From positions 23,055,445 through 23,119,444 of the forward strand of contig CM033107.1 of NCBI GenBank assembly GCA_019321725.1: DNA of 64,000 nt, given 5' to 3'. Shown here piece by piece: positions 11,805-24,830 of this stretch. The first letter of the stretch is position 1, and the number at the start of each line of letters is the position of its first letter. Source of the stretch: Paulownia fortunei (taxonomy: Eukaryota; Streptophyta; Magnoliopsida; Lamiales; Paulowniaceae). The position numbers were made by a program, and so were the translations under genes. A model generated the notes under the pieces. It saw only the letters and a program-made list of their open reading frames with translations. It did not search any database and had not been told where the DNA came from.

Positions 11805-12362
11805 GTAATCTTTGATCACTTGGATGAAGTGACTCATTCTCTCACCCAGTACAAGTCTATGTACATAAGGGTCTGGTGATTTCACAATTTTTCTTGATTA
11901 TTTCCACCCTCTTTTTTCTTTTGTTTTGTTTTCACAATTTTTCCTATGTTCGATTTCAAAAGTAGAGAGTTGTTTGTATCTCTTCTTATTTTTTGGGTTA
12001 GAAACACGTAAAATAATGTAAATTCAAATATTTCAATATAGAACTATGAACTTATCACCCACAAATCATTTCCTTTGAATCTGTAATATGTATACTATAT
12101 ATATGTATGTGTGTGTGTGTGTGTGTGTGTAATCTTCGATCACTATTTTTCTTGATTATTTCCACCCTCTTTTTCCTTTCTTTTCTTTTTGTTTAAATTT
12201 TCCCATTTGTTTTCACAGTTTTTCCTATGATCGATTTCAAAAGTTGAGAGTTGTTTGTATCTTTTCTTTTATTATTTTATTAGAAACACAAAAATCTCTA
12301 AATTCAGATATTCCAATTTAACACTATGAACTTCATCACCTACAAATTAATCCAGTTTCGAC
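11805..12362. repeat. diverged tandem duplication just downstream of MIR169 copy 1
   Basis: The segment 11805-12074 is repeated at 12129-12355, an offset of 324 bp. Both copies share GTAATCTT(T/C)GATCACT, CTTGATTATTTCCACCCTC, TTTTTCCTATG(T/A)TCGATTTC, GAGAGTTGTTTGTATC and a closing CACTATGAACTT-like block. Several small insertions and deletions separate them. A GT microsatellite (about 12105-12130) sits at the junction. No coding potential. Confidence 0.8.
12105..12130. repeat. (GT)n microsatellite
   Basis: An uninterrupted run of GT dinucleotides at the junction of two diverged 270-bp repeat units. No regulatory role can be read from it. Confidence 0.85.
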
Positions 12363-12370
12363 AAGTCTCC

Positions 12371-15300
12371 CCCATCTTAAAATAAATTTTTCAAATGCTT
12401 TTGCAAGTTTAATTACCTTAAGTTTGCCTGTCCGAGAATAGAATTTTTATTGCAAGCTCACTGGACAACCCATCATATTAACCTAAGGGCCCATTTGTTT
12501 GGCAAGAAATGTCATCCAAATTCGGAATCTGATGGCAATTGAATTATTGCATTCATCTTCTCTAAGCTTTGGAATTTTGAAATCAGTCTCTTGTAACGTT
12601 TGAATTTACGATAAAGACCTGCCCTTTAATATTATTAAGTCAAAGATTTCAAAAAAAAATTATATTGAAAGACCAAAGAACTCACAGCCTAATACATATG
12701 GAAAAGTAATCCATCATTTTTAAAAAGTAAAAATCGAGAGTTATTTTTTAAATTATGAATGTAAAGAATGACAACCAAAATTCAATTGTGAAACTCTCCT
12801 CATCAATTATGCACAGAATATCTTAATTTAAGACATGATAAAGTAATATATAGTTTGAAAAAATGAAAGACAAAATTTTTAATTCAATACCATCTTCAGC
12901 AATATAAATAATATTGATTAACTTTTATGAGAAATACTTGTCAAAGATTTATTTTTTAAATAAATATAATAAGATAAAAATAAAATCAAATTAAATTGTA
13001 CCTCGTTCAATTTCTAAAAAAATACTAATCTTAATATGAGAAAAAAATGCATACCAATTGATTACACTTATGTTTTAAGAGAATGTATTGAAGAATGTGT
13101 ATTAGGAAAAATATTATGTTGAAAAAATGTGACATATGTTCGATTTTAATTTGAGAGAATAAATTAAAAATGAAAATAGGGAAAGAAAATGACACCAAAC
13201 ATAGCTGATTCATTAGTTTTTAAAATTAATTTGTACTCTTTAGGTCATTAAAAAACTTTCAAATCAATTTTTTGTGTTTTTGCTCAAAAAATTATGTGTA
13301 AAGTTATGTTTTTTTTCCCCAAAAAGTAGGGATATGGATATTTTGGTCTTTAATAGAATTACATTAGAATCTTTGATCAAATAATACCATGAATTCGTCA
13401 AAGATTCACTAGGTGTCAAAGTTCAATTTTTTAAATCTTGGGGAGGTAGATGCAAATAATCTGATGTTATTGAAAAAACTTGATAAGCAGGAATCTGATT
13501 CTATTATAATGTTTGAATTAGACAAATCATTTAAACAAGTTAATGTAACAAATTTTTGTTTTAGTGTGTGGTTCATGTATGAAATATAGTAAAAGAATTT
13601 ATTATTAAATATGCTGACAATTGTCACTATATATAAAGTTAACACTATATATATATATATACAGAGTCAAATATAATAAAATTAATAATAATTTGTTATA
13701 CTAATAGTTATAGCTAATAATTATAGATTTGTATGTTAAAATCACTTTTCAATAATTAATATGACAATTAATTTTTAATTGATTAATTGTTTTATGACAA
13801 AATAACCACGATCAATAAAATTAAATATCATTATTTATTAAAAGATTTATTATAAATAATAAAAATATTAGTATATCATTCAAAACAATAATATGAATAT
13901 GAATATATTAATAAAATAATAAAAACTAAAAATGTTGAATTGTAATAACATTATTTATTATTATTACAAAAAAATAATTAATACATCATGTGCACTTATC
14001 ATAAGTAAAAAAAAAACAAAGAAAAACAATGACTGAAAAATGAATCACGGGCTCGTACCCTTGGACCCTCCTCTGTCCTTAAGTAATCACTGATTTTCTT
14101 CTAGTGGTTTTGTTTTTCCAACGTCACGCAGAGGGCTGAAAAGCAAATAATATTCTTACTCTGACTCATGTTTAATTGATAAAAATTCATTTCAAATTAA
14201 TTCATTAAATATAATAAATTAAATTTAAATATAATTTTTGATTTGATAAAGTATGAGACTCAGCTTAAATTCGACTTGACTACTAAAAAATTATTAAAAT
14301 ATATATATATAAAAAAGATCAAACTACTCAATTTCGTCCATATTCGATTTAATTAAAATTTATTCAAATTCTACTTAATTAATAATTAAATTAAATTTGA
14401 AAAATTAAAATTTTATAAAAATTCAAAAAAAATTGAACAATAATATTTTCAGCTCAATTTGATTTATTTATACCTAATCACATAAGGTTCTGCTGGCTCA
14501 ATTGGTCTGCTAATAACATGGGTTTGGTATTGATTTTGAACCCTTATCAAGATATGTACTCTATTTCATGTAAAAAAAATATGTTCATACTTCCTCCGTT
14601 TTTAAATTATAGTAATAATTTTACTTATTACAGAATTTTAAATAAAAAATAAAAGTGATGGATATTTTTATATTTTTATACTTAAAATTATTGGTTGAAA
14701 ATTAATGATGTCACATCATTCTTTATGATTTTAAAAAAAATAATATATTATATTTTAAAAAATAAAACATTAGTTTGAAACCTCAAACAAATAAAAAAAT
14801 TGGGGAACATAAATTTGGGCAGAGTGAGTAATGTTTTTTTTTCCCATTAGATAGACGTTTAATTCATATTATTCTAAAATCATATCCGTAATTACCTTCA
14901 GTAGCAATGCAATCCTCTTGTCTACAAGCCAAATAACTCAAACTCAATATACTGATAATTATTTAATTGAGGCAGCCAGAATTTTATGTTTATCATGTTT
15001 ATATTTCTAAGCATTTTTTAATAAAAACGGATGAGTTAACTTTTAGTTAAAACTTTTGAGATAAATCAAATTCGTACTATAAAACTTTTAATTAAAACTT
15101 TTATGTGAATTTCTCCGATTTCCTTCATAATTGAAATTAATCCTTTATTGTCCCAATTGATTGAAAAAGTAAAAGAGAAATGAAAATGCTTTCACTTGAG
15201 ATTGATTGGCAACATCATTAGATTAAATTCCCTAACCATAATTATGACAAATTTAAAATTAGCTAACAATAATAATCCATAAAAATAAAATATAAAAACA

Positions 15301-15430
15301 TTCGTAGTTAAACAACCAACTAAGCGATTAAGTTTGCAGATTTATGGGCAATTTTGCCCATAATGTGGATTTGGTTAATCATATACGATTAATAGGTACT
15401 ATAAAAATTAATAATATTAGTATAAAAAAT
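12371..15430. other. AT-rich intergenic DNA with probable old DNA-transposon remnants
   Basis: No gene is recognised. Around 12484-13210 the ends GGGCCCATTTGTTTGG and, inverted, CAAACATAGC suggest an eroded hAT-type nonautonomous element, but the ends match only weakly. At 14160-14480 there is a block rich in TTCGA/CAATTTGAT-type motifs. It resembles the subterminal repeats seen again near 42360-42700 and 48060-48530. The rest is simple AT-rich sequence. Confidence 0.35.
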
Positions 15431-15778
15431 TAAATGATATTATGAAAGTTGACATTAATGATATGTATTAAGTGATAATAATTTTTATTTTATTATTATT
15501 AAGTGATAATAATTTTATATTATCACGATAATAATTTAATAGTGACAAGAACTAGTATTTTTATTGATAACTAATAACGCAATAGTGATAACAAATTATT
15601 TCTATGATTTTTTATTAATTTTTTGTTGTTACTGTATATGTCATCAATTGTTAATAATGATAATTTTAATATATTTTTATTGTTTACTTAAACTTATGAA
15701 AATCAATAATCTGATAATGAAAAAAAATTATCACTTAATATATAAAATTAGTGATAATTTTTTGCAATATCATTTAAT
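15431..15778. repeat. MITE-like foldback element with diverged inverted ends
   Basis: The left arm carries AAATGATATT and TATTAAGTGATAATAA (about 15431-15490). The reverse complement of the right arm (about 15715-15778) carries the same blocks in the same order, AAATGATATT and TATTAAGTGATAAT. GTGATAAT motifs recur through the middle. This fits a small nonautonomous inverted-repeat element. I could not define its ends or a target-site duplication. Confidence 0.4.
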
Positions 15779-16527
15779 GAATGTCGCTATTTTTTTATTT
15801 TAAAAAAAAAAGTGTGAGAAAAAGGGCAGATACCAATTACTGGAAAAATGAGCAAAAGAACCATATTCGGCTTCTCAACTCCTCAAGAGCCAAATTCATT
15901 ATTGCAATATAATACAATTTTCATGTTTTGACCATTCCATTCCACTTTTCTACTTCTCTTTTCAATTGGTTTATCTATCTCGGCAGTTGATTTATTCTAT
16001 TTCCACTATTCCACATTTCAAGCACATATACCATGGAAAAATGTAATATTTATTAGCTAATTCTTCACTATTTTTTTTTTTAGATACCTTAATTCAAGAA
16101 GTATAGATTCACTATAATTTAATTAAATTAATTACAATAATACTTTATTAAAAAAAATTAAAAAACATAAACAACAATATATAGCATCAGTCATATATTA
16201 TTTCAATCATTAAGATCGCACTCTTTACTTATTGATCACTTATGAGAGCCAGACCCCACTTAAAAAAGTTGGATTGTCCATAATTGGCAAGTTTCCCTTG
16301 TTTCCAATATTGGCATGAGAATTGGAATTTGGAAAGTGGTGCTTCTTTAGGAAAGTTGACCTGACATAATAATATTTACAGGCCATACATATTGTCAAAT
16401 TATATGTCGTTCATATTTTCCTTCATTCTCAAGCTTCATTTGAGCGTGAAACACTACATTTTAGTGAGAAAACAGTAAATATATTGTTTTGATATACATT
16501 TTGCCGTATATTTGTCTTGAAAGTTTT
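15779..16527. other. intergenic DNA upstream of MIR169 copy 2
   Basis: AT-rich sequence without a recognised gene. No convincing TATA box stands out at a suitable distance from the second hairpin. Confidence 0.5.
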
Positions 16528-16659
16528 GCATGAAGAGGTAGAATGTAAATTGCAGCCAAGGATGATTTGTCGGGGCATTCTTGACAATTCATATTACTAG
16601 GTAGAGTTTTTTAAATATGCCAGTAAGTTGTTCTTGGGGTTGGTCTCTTCTTCTCATAC
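16528..16659 (+). ncRNA. MIR169: MIR169-type precursor, copy 2 (diverged, possibly degenerate)
   Basis: The mature-like sequence at 16553-16573 starts CAGCCAAGGATGA, then carries two C-to-T changes relative to the commonest family form (TTTGT for CTTGC). The 3' arm around 16619-16639 reads CAGTAAGTTGTTCTTGGGG. It pairs with the 5' arm largely through G-T wobbles and has lost the GGCT that normally pairs with AGCC. The lower stem and flank (TTTTGCATGAAGAGGTAGA and CTCTTCTTCTCATACC) clearly resemble copy 1, so the two are sister copies. Pairing is weaker than in the other three, and this copy may no longer be processed. Confidence 0.6.
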
Positions 16660-19600
16660 CAGGATAAGTGGATGTTATATATATGTTAGGTATATATTCA
16701 AGTAGCAATACTCAAACTTTCCGGTTTTGTTTGATTTTATTTTCAGAATTATATTTTTCTTATCTGAAAACGTTGTTATTTGTATTTTTTTAAAATGATA
16801 TTTCTATTTTTTTTTATATATTAATAGTTCATTATAATATTTAAATAATTATATATCCTCCTATGTTACTATTAGCTACAGCAAAACAACATTGACAAAA
16901 TATTACGATTGAAAATATCTTCTACTAATTATAACAAATAATATTGACAAACCATTTATAGTTAAAAATATTTCTAATAATACATTATATCATTTTTTTC
17001 TAACAAAATCTAAACATATTTTCATTATCCACATATTTTTCAATCTCACAATCAAAATACATTCTTTCAAAATAATATCATCAGAATAACCGAAAATAAT
17101 ACCAAACAAACTTCTATTTTTCTCCTTTCTAGTCCTTTTGTTATTCTATCTTTCGTCTTCTGATTTCACGTGTCAAATAGCTCAAACATATACCAATCAC
17201 ATTTATCAATTTTCTCAAAAACAACACCGTAAGTAAAATTGCAATTAATTTTATTTATGTTACTTGTCAATTTTAAAAAGATTAATATTTTAATTAAATG
17301 AATAATGTGGTATTGTGGGTTCTGTCTGTACCAATTCAATGTTAAAAATCCTTAGAATAGATACCTTAACTGTGTTTTCATAATAAAATGCTTCATTATG
17401 TCGTTAATGAAGACTAAATGGGCTTGAGATTTGGTGAGAAAGTCTTTTAAGGTAATTATTATAATGATTTGGGCCTCCATAATAATTAACAAATATCATA
17501 TTTTGCATGCATTTCCTCCATTTTGTGCACAATAAATATAATGTCATGATTATAAGATTCTAGATGTATCCTCACTTAAATCTAGGTGTTCTTTGGAGTG
17601 GCAAATGTAAATAAGTGGATATCTGTAAACAAAAATTATTCCTTTTACATTTTTTTTAGTAATAATATACACTCTTTTTTAAAATTTTTATTTTTTATTT
17701 TTTATTTTGGAAGACTTAATTTCTTAAATGATTCCAATACCTTTGGTATGAGACCAAGTCCAAATCTACGGAGGCTTATACATGAAATAGTACTGAAAAC
17801 AAGAAACATATGCAATTGGTTGGAGATGAAAGGGATGAAATAACCAATGCTCACTTCGATTTAAGCGTTAAAATTTCTGAATTCTATGTCGCATGAGAGT
17901 TTAAGCCAAATCCTCTTTCGCCACCCCCGCTTTTTTTCAGGTGTCTGCAATTCCCTTAATTGGTATGGTCGAATCGAATTAGAAATTCGAATTTGAATTT
18001 GAATTTTTATTTTTTAAATTTTTTTATTTTTAATTTCAATTAAACGAATAAAAATGAAAATTAAATTATATTTTTATATATTTATACATAATATTTTTAT
18101 GCAATATTTTTATACTTATTATTTATTTTTACACTATTTTTTAATTTTATTTTTCTCATGCCAATCTAAAATAACAAATAAAAAATATTTATAATATTAT
18201 TATTGATTTTTTTTTTCTATTTTTTTGTTTTATATATTTTTTTAAAAAGTTGATTAACCAAATGTGAAACTCATTTTGACTTGGTTTCCTATAGATTTTA
18301 TATTCATTAAATTAATATCATTTGCTTAAATTTTAAATTAGTTTTCAAGGTTATTGTGAATTTTATTGTAGTTTTTAATATTATTTTGTAAATTTGAGTA
18401 CGAAGAAAGAAAGTCGATTTGAATGTACAAAAATATGTATTCTTCTTACATTTTTCTAAATATAAATATATATTTATATTTATAATTAAAAAAATGTAAG
18501 AAGAATATTATATATATATATATATATATTTTCAGTAGGTCCAACGCGTAAGCGCTGCATCTACTAAAAAATGTCGCACTCCAGTCAATGCCTAGGCTCT
18601 GTGACACGGAAAAAAAAGGGTAAAATGCAATTTTTACCTTCTAAATGGCATTCTTCAATTTATTTGAGTGATTCCAAAAGCCTACGAAAAGAGAAGTGAA
18701 GGGGAAGAGAAGAAGACAATGAGAAAGAATTTTAGGGAAGAGAAAAAATTCTTTCAAAATTGAAGAAGAAGACATTTACAAAGAAAAAAATTTATCCTCT
18801 TTTAAATTTTATTTATATTTTTCTCTTTCTCTCACTGATTGTGTTCATAAATATTGTTAAGTTATCATTCATTTCATTATAAATTATTTTTTTTTTCTAG
18901 AGTTGTGATGTAATCTAATTAGAATGTTTTGAATATTTTTATCAATTCAATTGTTGATTTATTTTTCAAGTTGAGTGTTCTTCATTGTTCATAATGGTTC
19001 TAATTACTTGATCATTAATTAGATAATTTATTAATCATAAAAATTTAGGAGATGAATCATGTGTTTAGTTTATTATGAAAAATATCATAAATTGCATGTG
19101 AGATAGGAATATACTTACGTGATTTGTGTAGTCATATTTGAGATACATAAAACTTAATAAATTGTTAATTATTATAATTCATATAATAATATAGTAAATT
19201 AACAATTGATGATATTTTTATTAGATTTTGAAAAAAACTAGTGGATAATTTAAGAGTTCTCGACTATCACACTGGAAATAAATTAAAATTAATGAGATAA
19301 ATTATTTAATTTAAAATAATTATGGTAAAATCATAAACATTAGGCATTTACGTTATTAAATTTCATCCTTAATTACTTTTGATTGTTAGTTTAGTTGGAT
19401 TTATTTTACAATTATTAATACTTTCTTATATTTATTCAAATAAAATTAGAGTTAACTTAATTTCGATACTTAGTAATTCAACAGTTCTCGTGGAACAATA
19501 TTCATTCATTAATTTATTACTTGTTTACGATAACATGCATTTGGGTTCATAAATTTCACAACACCTCATATCACCCGCTGCTTCAGCCATTGTCATCATG

Positions 19601-22487
19601 TTAATCTCTTGTTTTCCTCTTCTTTCTCAAAAATCTTTGAAATCTTCTCCTTATACAATTTCTAGGAAAATTTCAAACTCAAATATAAACCTACTATCTC
19701 CTTTGTCTGATGCATAAAAGATGTGATTTTACTCATTTACCCTATGACGTCAATTTATTTACTTATTGGGAAAAATCTGCCCACTTTTATGGATTACAAC
19801 CTAAGCCAATATGGGATCATGGATCAATTTGGTCACACACCAGTAATATTGTGACTTGTGTATAAGAATAAGAAGTTGGAATTATACCATCTATCTAGAG
19901 TTCATGTGCTCTGCATGTGACCTATGCCCTTAAATAGAGTTCAAATGCTACTGTATAGTATAATGTCATTTGATTTACTTATATTGTATTTTTCTATCGT
20001 TTGAGTTTTTATCCTTTTGTCGAATCCGACATAATTTTGGTAACAGATGGTCTTAGTTGAATGTCAGTTTAACAAGTCTAACAAAATGAATTAATTTATA
20101 TTGGTATTGGATTTAGACCAACCTTTTTTAGTGTTTGGGTAAAGTTTCAATACCGGTTATATCAGTTTCTTTCATGTAACAAGTCCATATTTGGTTGAGA
20201 TGGATTAATTTTGAGTGAACTATTAAGAGAAGAGGACCAATACCAAAAAATCACTGGGAGTTTCACCTCTGTTAATGGCTTCACGTTTTGCTCTACCATC
20301 GTGTTTCTACCCTACAAACTCTCTCAAGTCTTGCTTTCCTTCCCAGTTCCATGTTTGTTTGACTCGTTTGTTTGGTGTTTGATGTGATAATTTTCGACCC
20401 CTCCATCTGCCTCTACTTGTATAGTCAATTTGCTCCGAAAAATGCCCCTGAATTCTCGATCAAAAGGAGTTTTCAAATGAAAATTTCCACCGAAAAGTGC
20501 AAAGTGCCAAACGCGCGCGCGCCTCTATTTGAATGGTACAAAATGTCAATTATCTAATTATGAACACTTGACAGTACACACTTTTGAATCTGACATATAT
20601 AATTGCATTGAAAATTATGATAAATGATCTTTTAAGATAATGGTCATTTTATGAAATAGGCAAAATATTTTTTATAGAATTTATTTATTGTATTGATATT
20701 CGTATTTTACACTCTACCCCATTGTTATTGTAGCGTAGTATATATTTTACTCATTATATCAATATATGAATTAGGATAAATTATTAAATTATTTTTTAAA
20801 TTCAGTCTAATTACAAATATATTCAATCATCTTTTAAAATTATAAATATCTCCTTAAAATTTATTTTATTTTACAAATAATTTTTTATGCAATTTATAAA
20901 ATAAAAAACAAATATTAAGAGATATATATAACTTTAAAAAATAATTAATATTTATTGTGATTAAACTAAATATTAAAAATAATTTATATAATTCATCCTA
21001 TGATTTATAAAGATGATATATCTGTTTCACGATTTGATGATTGCATGTGTGGGTGTACTAGTCAATAAATTCGGTCGAATAAAGTTGTCCACCGCCTGTC
21101 CCCACTGACAAATTCATTGCTTATATTCCATTACCCTCAATCCTTAAAAAGGTGACAAACTTCGGTTTTCGCTCTTAAAGTTTATCTCAAGATGCAACCC
21201 CTATAAGGTAAAACTTAAGTGTATCTTTTAAATTAATGGACTAAAGGTCTTCATAAAATAAAATATTACTTAAAACTTATATTATATTCATATAATATAT
21301 TTATATATGAATAATAATAAAATATTTTAATTTTCGTACACATTTTTTGAACTGTGGATTAGAACTCTACTCTTTTAAAGTGAAATATTTATTAAAATAT
21401 TATATTTATTTTATATAATACTTTATTTCAATAAATATTTATAATATTTAACAATAATATAAAAATTACTTACAAGTATCAATTGTATATCATATGAATA
21501 AAAGAAATTATTGATTTATGAATGTACTAATTATTATTAAATATTTTAAGCTATACCATAATTATAAATTAAATAATAAAAAAATATATAAAATATTTTT
21601 TTGCATAATTAAAAAATAAATATAAACACAATTCATATAAAAATAATATCAAAATAAGTTATATTTTTTCTCTCGAAAAATTCTTTCTTTTACCCGTGCG
21701 TTTACAAATTCGTATATTATTCATTTCGTATTTTTTTGCCGACTTTTTCACATAACTTTTAATAAAAATTTATAATATACTCCTTCATATACATGCCAAT
21801 TTTTTTTTAACTAGGAATAAAATTAATAATAGGAGAATATTAAACAATAATTGACACCTTAATCCATCTGTTTTTTTTATGTAAAATTACTCAATAATTT
21901 TAATTTAGAATAGTTCATGACTGGTTAGCCGAACCCAAACTAAAGAGATTAAAAATTTGTCATGTGACTAATCCTATTATAATAAGTACCGTAACACTAG
22001 ATATATAATTAATTGGATTTGACCACAATTAGTATAGACAAGAATTTACCATATACAGGGTGGAGTGAGCAAGAGTAGATGTTGCAAGATTTAGCAAAGA
22101 AAGAAAGAAAAGAAAAATTCCATAAATGCTAAAGAAACCCATTCTCCTACACAAGTTGCCATCCAGCATTTACACCAATGATCTGACCTCTTGTCACCCA
22201 TAAATAGCAAGTGGGGTCCAATTCCATCCAACTTTGTGCCAATAAAGTGGCACCATACACGTACACATGATTAAAGATAAATTGGAATTTTCAGAATTGT
22301 GGTTGCTTTTTGCTCAGCCACACTTGCTTTTTTTTTTTTTTTTTTTTTCTCTTTTTCTTGTTATGCAAATGGAGTTGAAATTCCATCATTCTGTCAAGAG
22401 AATATTGTTGTAAAGGAGGAGATTTTCACCATTATGTGGAATAATGGGAATATATATCCACTTGCAATATGGCCATTCACTCAGACT
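16660..22487. other. AT-rich intergenic DNA between MIR169 copies 2 and 3
   Basis: Nearly 6 kb of AT-rich DNA with no protein gene or structural RNA recognised. It holds a long near-perfect palindrome at 18438-18507, a TA run beside it, and a TTCGAATTTGAATTT-type repeat block near 17960-18060. The part closest to the third hairpin (22040-22300) is less AT-biased and contains CACCCATAAATAGC near 22195, an alternative upstream TATA candidate. Confidence 0.5.
18438..18507. repeat. 33-35 bp near-perfect inverted repeat (palindrome)
   Basis: The left arm TATTCTTCTTACATTTTTC (continuing to about 18470) is mirrored by the right arm AAAAAATGTAAGAAGAATA ending at 18507. Almost no loop separates them, and only a few mismatches occur in the AT-rich inner part. 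It is followed by a TA run. No mature-miRNA family is recognised in it. Confidence 0.85.
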
Positions 22488-22494
22488 TATATAA
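22488..22494 (+). promoter_or_regulatory. candidate TATA box upstream of MIR169 copy 3
   Basis: TATATAA within CAGACTTATATAAGTGGAG, about 60 bases before the hairpin base. A start about 30 bases downstream would just include the whole stem. CCATAAATAGC near 22195 is an alternative. Confidence 0.35.
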
Positions 22495-22553
22495 GTGGAG
22501 ATTGGTATGAAGGAAGGGAATACAGCTCCACATTGCATGCATTTTCTATCCAA

Positions 22554-22682
22554 GAGACTTCCATGGATAGGTAGAGAGTGGGTTGCAGCCAAGGATGACT
22601 TGCCGGTAATCTCTTGCAAGAACGCTCACCGGCAAGTTGTCTTTGGCTACATTCGGCTCTCTACTGTTCATGTGAGCCTCCA
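22554..22682 (+). ncRNA. MIR169: MIR169 microRNA precursor, copy 3 (canonical mature sequence)
   Basis: The 5' arm at 22586-22606 carries the canonical 21-nt miR169 form: CAGCCAAGGATGA followed by CTTGCCGG. The star arm is at about 22629-22650 (CCGGCAAGTTGTCTTTGGCT) and pairs along the full length with few mismatches. The lower stem pairs GGTAGAGAGTGGGTTG with the reverse complement of CATTCGGCTCTCTACT and continues outward toward GAGACTTCCATGG / CATGTGAGCCTC. The loop is short (about 20 nt). This is the best-formed of the four hairpins. Known role of the family: down-regulating NF-YA subunits in drought, nutrient and developmental responses. Confidence 0.93.
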
Positions 22683-22733
22683 GAGATCAATTTTAGTGGG
22701 CTGAGATTTGAAGATTCATCACCAAAAAGGGTA

Positions 22734-22772
22734 TATGTATGTATGTATGTATGTATATACATACACACACAC
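22734..22772. repeat. (GTAT)n / (AC)n compound microsatellite
   Basis: Repeated GTAT units followed by TATACATACACACACACC, directly downstream of MIR169 copy 3. Confidence 0.8.
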
Positions 22773-24830
22773 CCGAATAAGGTTTGGTTATTCTTGTTTT
22801 CAATTTCATGTTTCTTGTTTGAATTTTGGTTTTAACCATAATGCACATTGACATAAGCAGGGAGGCAGAATGCACGTCTCAAGTCTCAACAACAAAGTTA
22901 GATAAAATGGAAGAAAAACAGAGTACACGTATGGCTTGAAATTTCTTCTGAGGTTCTTGTGCTGATATAGTATCATCCCTGGGAAGCTTATCTTATTGTT
23001 TATGTATTGACATTGGGAACTGGTTGAAGTCATTGCTGCTGTTGAATAATCATTTCGTCGTTAAGCCCAGTAGGTATAACATTTTTATGGTGGCGGTGAT
23101 TCAAATTTAAAATCTTTTGTTTGGTCTGCTTGACAGCATGTTGAATAATCATTTTATTTAAAAATTTAAGCTCTTTTGTTTGGTCTGCTATGATGACATG
23201 TTGAATAATCATTTCATTTAAAATTTTAAATTATGAAAGTGATAAATAATTTAATATTTTAATAACTCTATGCAAGAAAACTTTGCACCAAAACAAATGC
23301 CGGCAGCCCTCCAGGCACGGCGCAAGCTATGGTGATTTGCTGAAAGAATCTGATTAGTACAATGGACGAAATAATTAGAGTTTAATTGGGTCACCCTTTT
23401 CAAGCTTCTTTCTAACTATTTGTCTGGACGAATAAAATTATTTAACACGGAAATATATTATAAAATTGTACAAATATACATGTAAATATGCCCTCAAATG
23501 CATGCATCTTATTTCAAGTATTCCATATGTTAAAAAGATGAAAGATACTTAGCACCACATCTTTTAACCTCTTTCAATTGTAAAGTAGTTGAATTAGGTA
23601 GATCTTTCTCTTTTTTTTTCCAATTTTTTTTTTTTTTCCATTTTTGTTCTTAATGAATACATATGAGGACTTTGCCATGGAAATAGAGCTTTAATTTACT
23701 ATAGAATGAAGAGGCTGGTGTTAAATAAATTAAAGGAAAATATGTGATGAGTTTTGGATTAGTAATGGTTGAGTTAAGGAAATGGATATTGATCACTTTT
23801 CATGTAGGGTCACTTCACTTTTATGGGCTAGAAAAGGCATCTTTAATCTGAATGCGCTTTTGGAACAGATATGTCTGAAATGAAAATGACAGTGATTTAG
23901 ACATAAAGATGATAAAGGGCCGCTGCAACGTAAATGGCTAATTAGTTTGTAAGAGCTCTTATGATGTCTGCTTGTATAAGTACATACTAATAATTGAGAA
24001 ATATTCTTATTTTTTTATATATTTTTATAATATTAAAAAATGCTCCATCTATTTAGTTTGGAATGGCATGGAATTTTAAAAGAAAATTGAAAACATAGCG
24101 GGTAATTTTCTTGAAGTAATGAATATAATTTAGTAGTGTCATATTATTTTTTTAATTGAGAAAATAACTTTGAAAACCAAAAAAAAAAAAATATCATTCT
24201 GGAAAAAATGAAATCTTATATTGATTGAGACTGCAAAAATAAATAAAAAAAATAGAGCAAATAACATGGACTGATTGAGTTACATTCATAGTTTTGACTT
24301 GAATTGTAACACATGTATTATTTGTTGCAATGTCATATAATAAACAATACACTATTTTCAAACAAAAATTATATTGTACAACTTTTATATAAACTAGTCG
24401 TTTAGGTAAAATTACTTTTTGTTTTGAAAATAATACCATAGCATAAGATGGCATCAAAAGAAATAAAACCAGGTAATCATCATTATGTAATGATTTTGTA
24501 CTTGAATTTTTCATTTGACACATGTAAGATAGATTTTGAATAATTTAAGAGAAACATATATTTTACATACATAAAAAGATATAATAAATAAGTCAATTTT
24601 TTTACGACAAACAATTCATTTAAATTTGCAATTTACTCTCATATTTGCATGTTTCCTATGTTTTTCGTTTTGTACTTTTGAGTCAAATCTTTCCTGTAAT
24701 TATGAAATAAAATAAATAAATAACATATTCATACATATTAAGTACCATTATTTTCCAGTCAGTAAAGTTGCCACTTATTCTCCTCCATGGATATAATGTG
24801 TTTATTTTTCTTGAATACAAGAAAATAACC
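22773..24830. other. intergenic DNA downstream of MIR169 copy 3
   Basis: No gene recognised. It contains the threefold local repeat at 23040-23239, listed separately. Reading frames here are short and show no family resemblance. Confidence 0.5.
23040..23239. repeat. threefold local repeat starting TGTTGAATAATCATTT
   Basis: Units begin at 23040, 23139 and 23199. The first two end with CTTTTGTTTGGTCTGCT followed by a short GACA/GCA-containing tail. The first unit is longer (99 bp) through an internal insertion, the second is 60 bp, and the third is partial. Confidence 0.8.
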
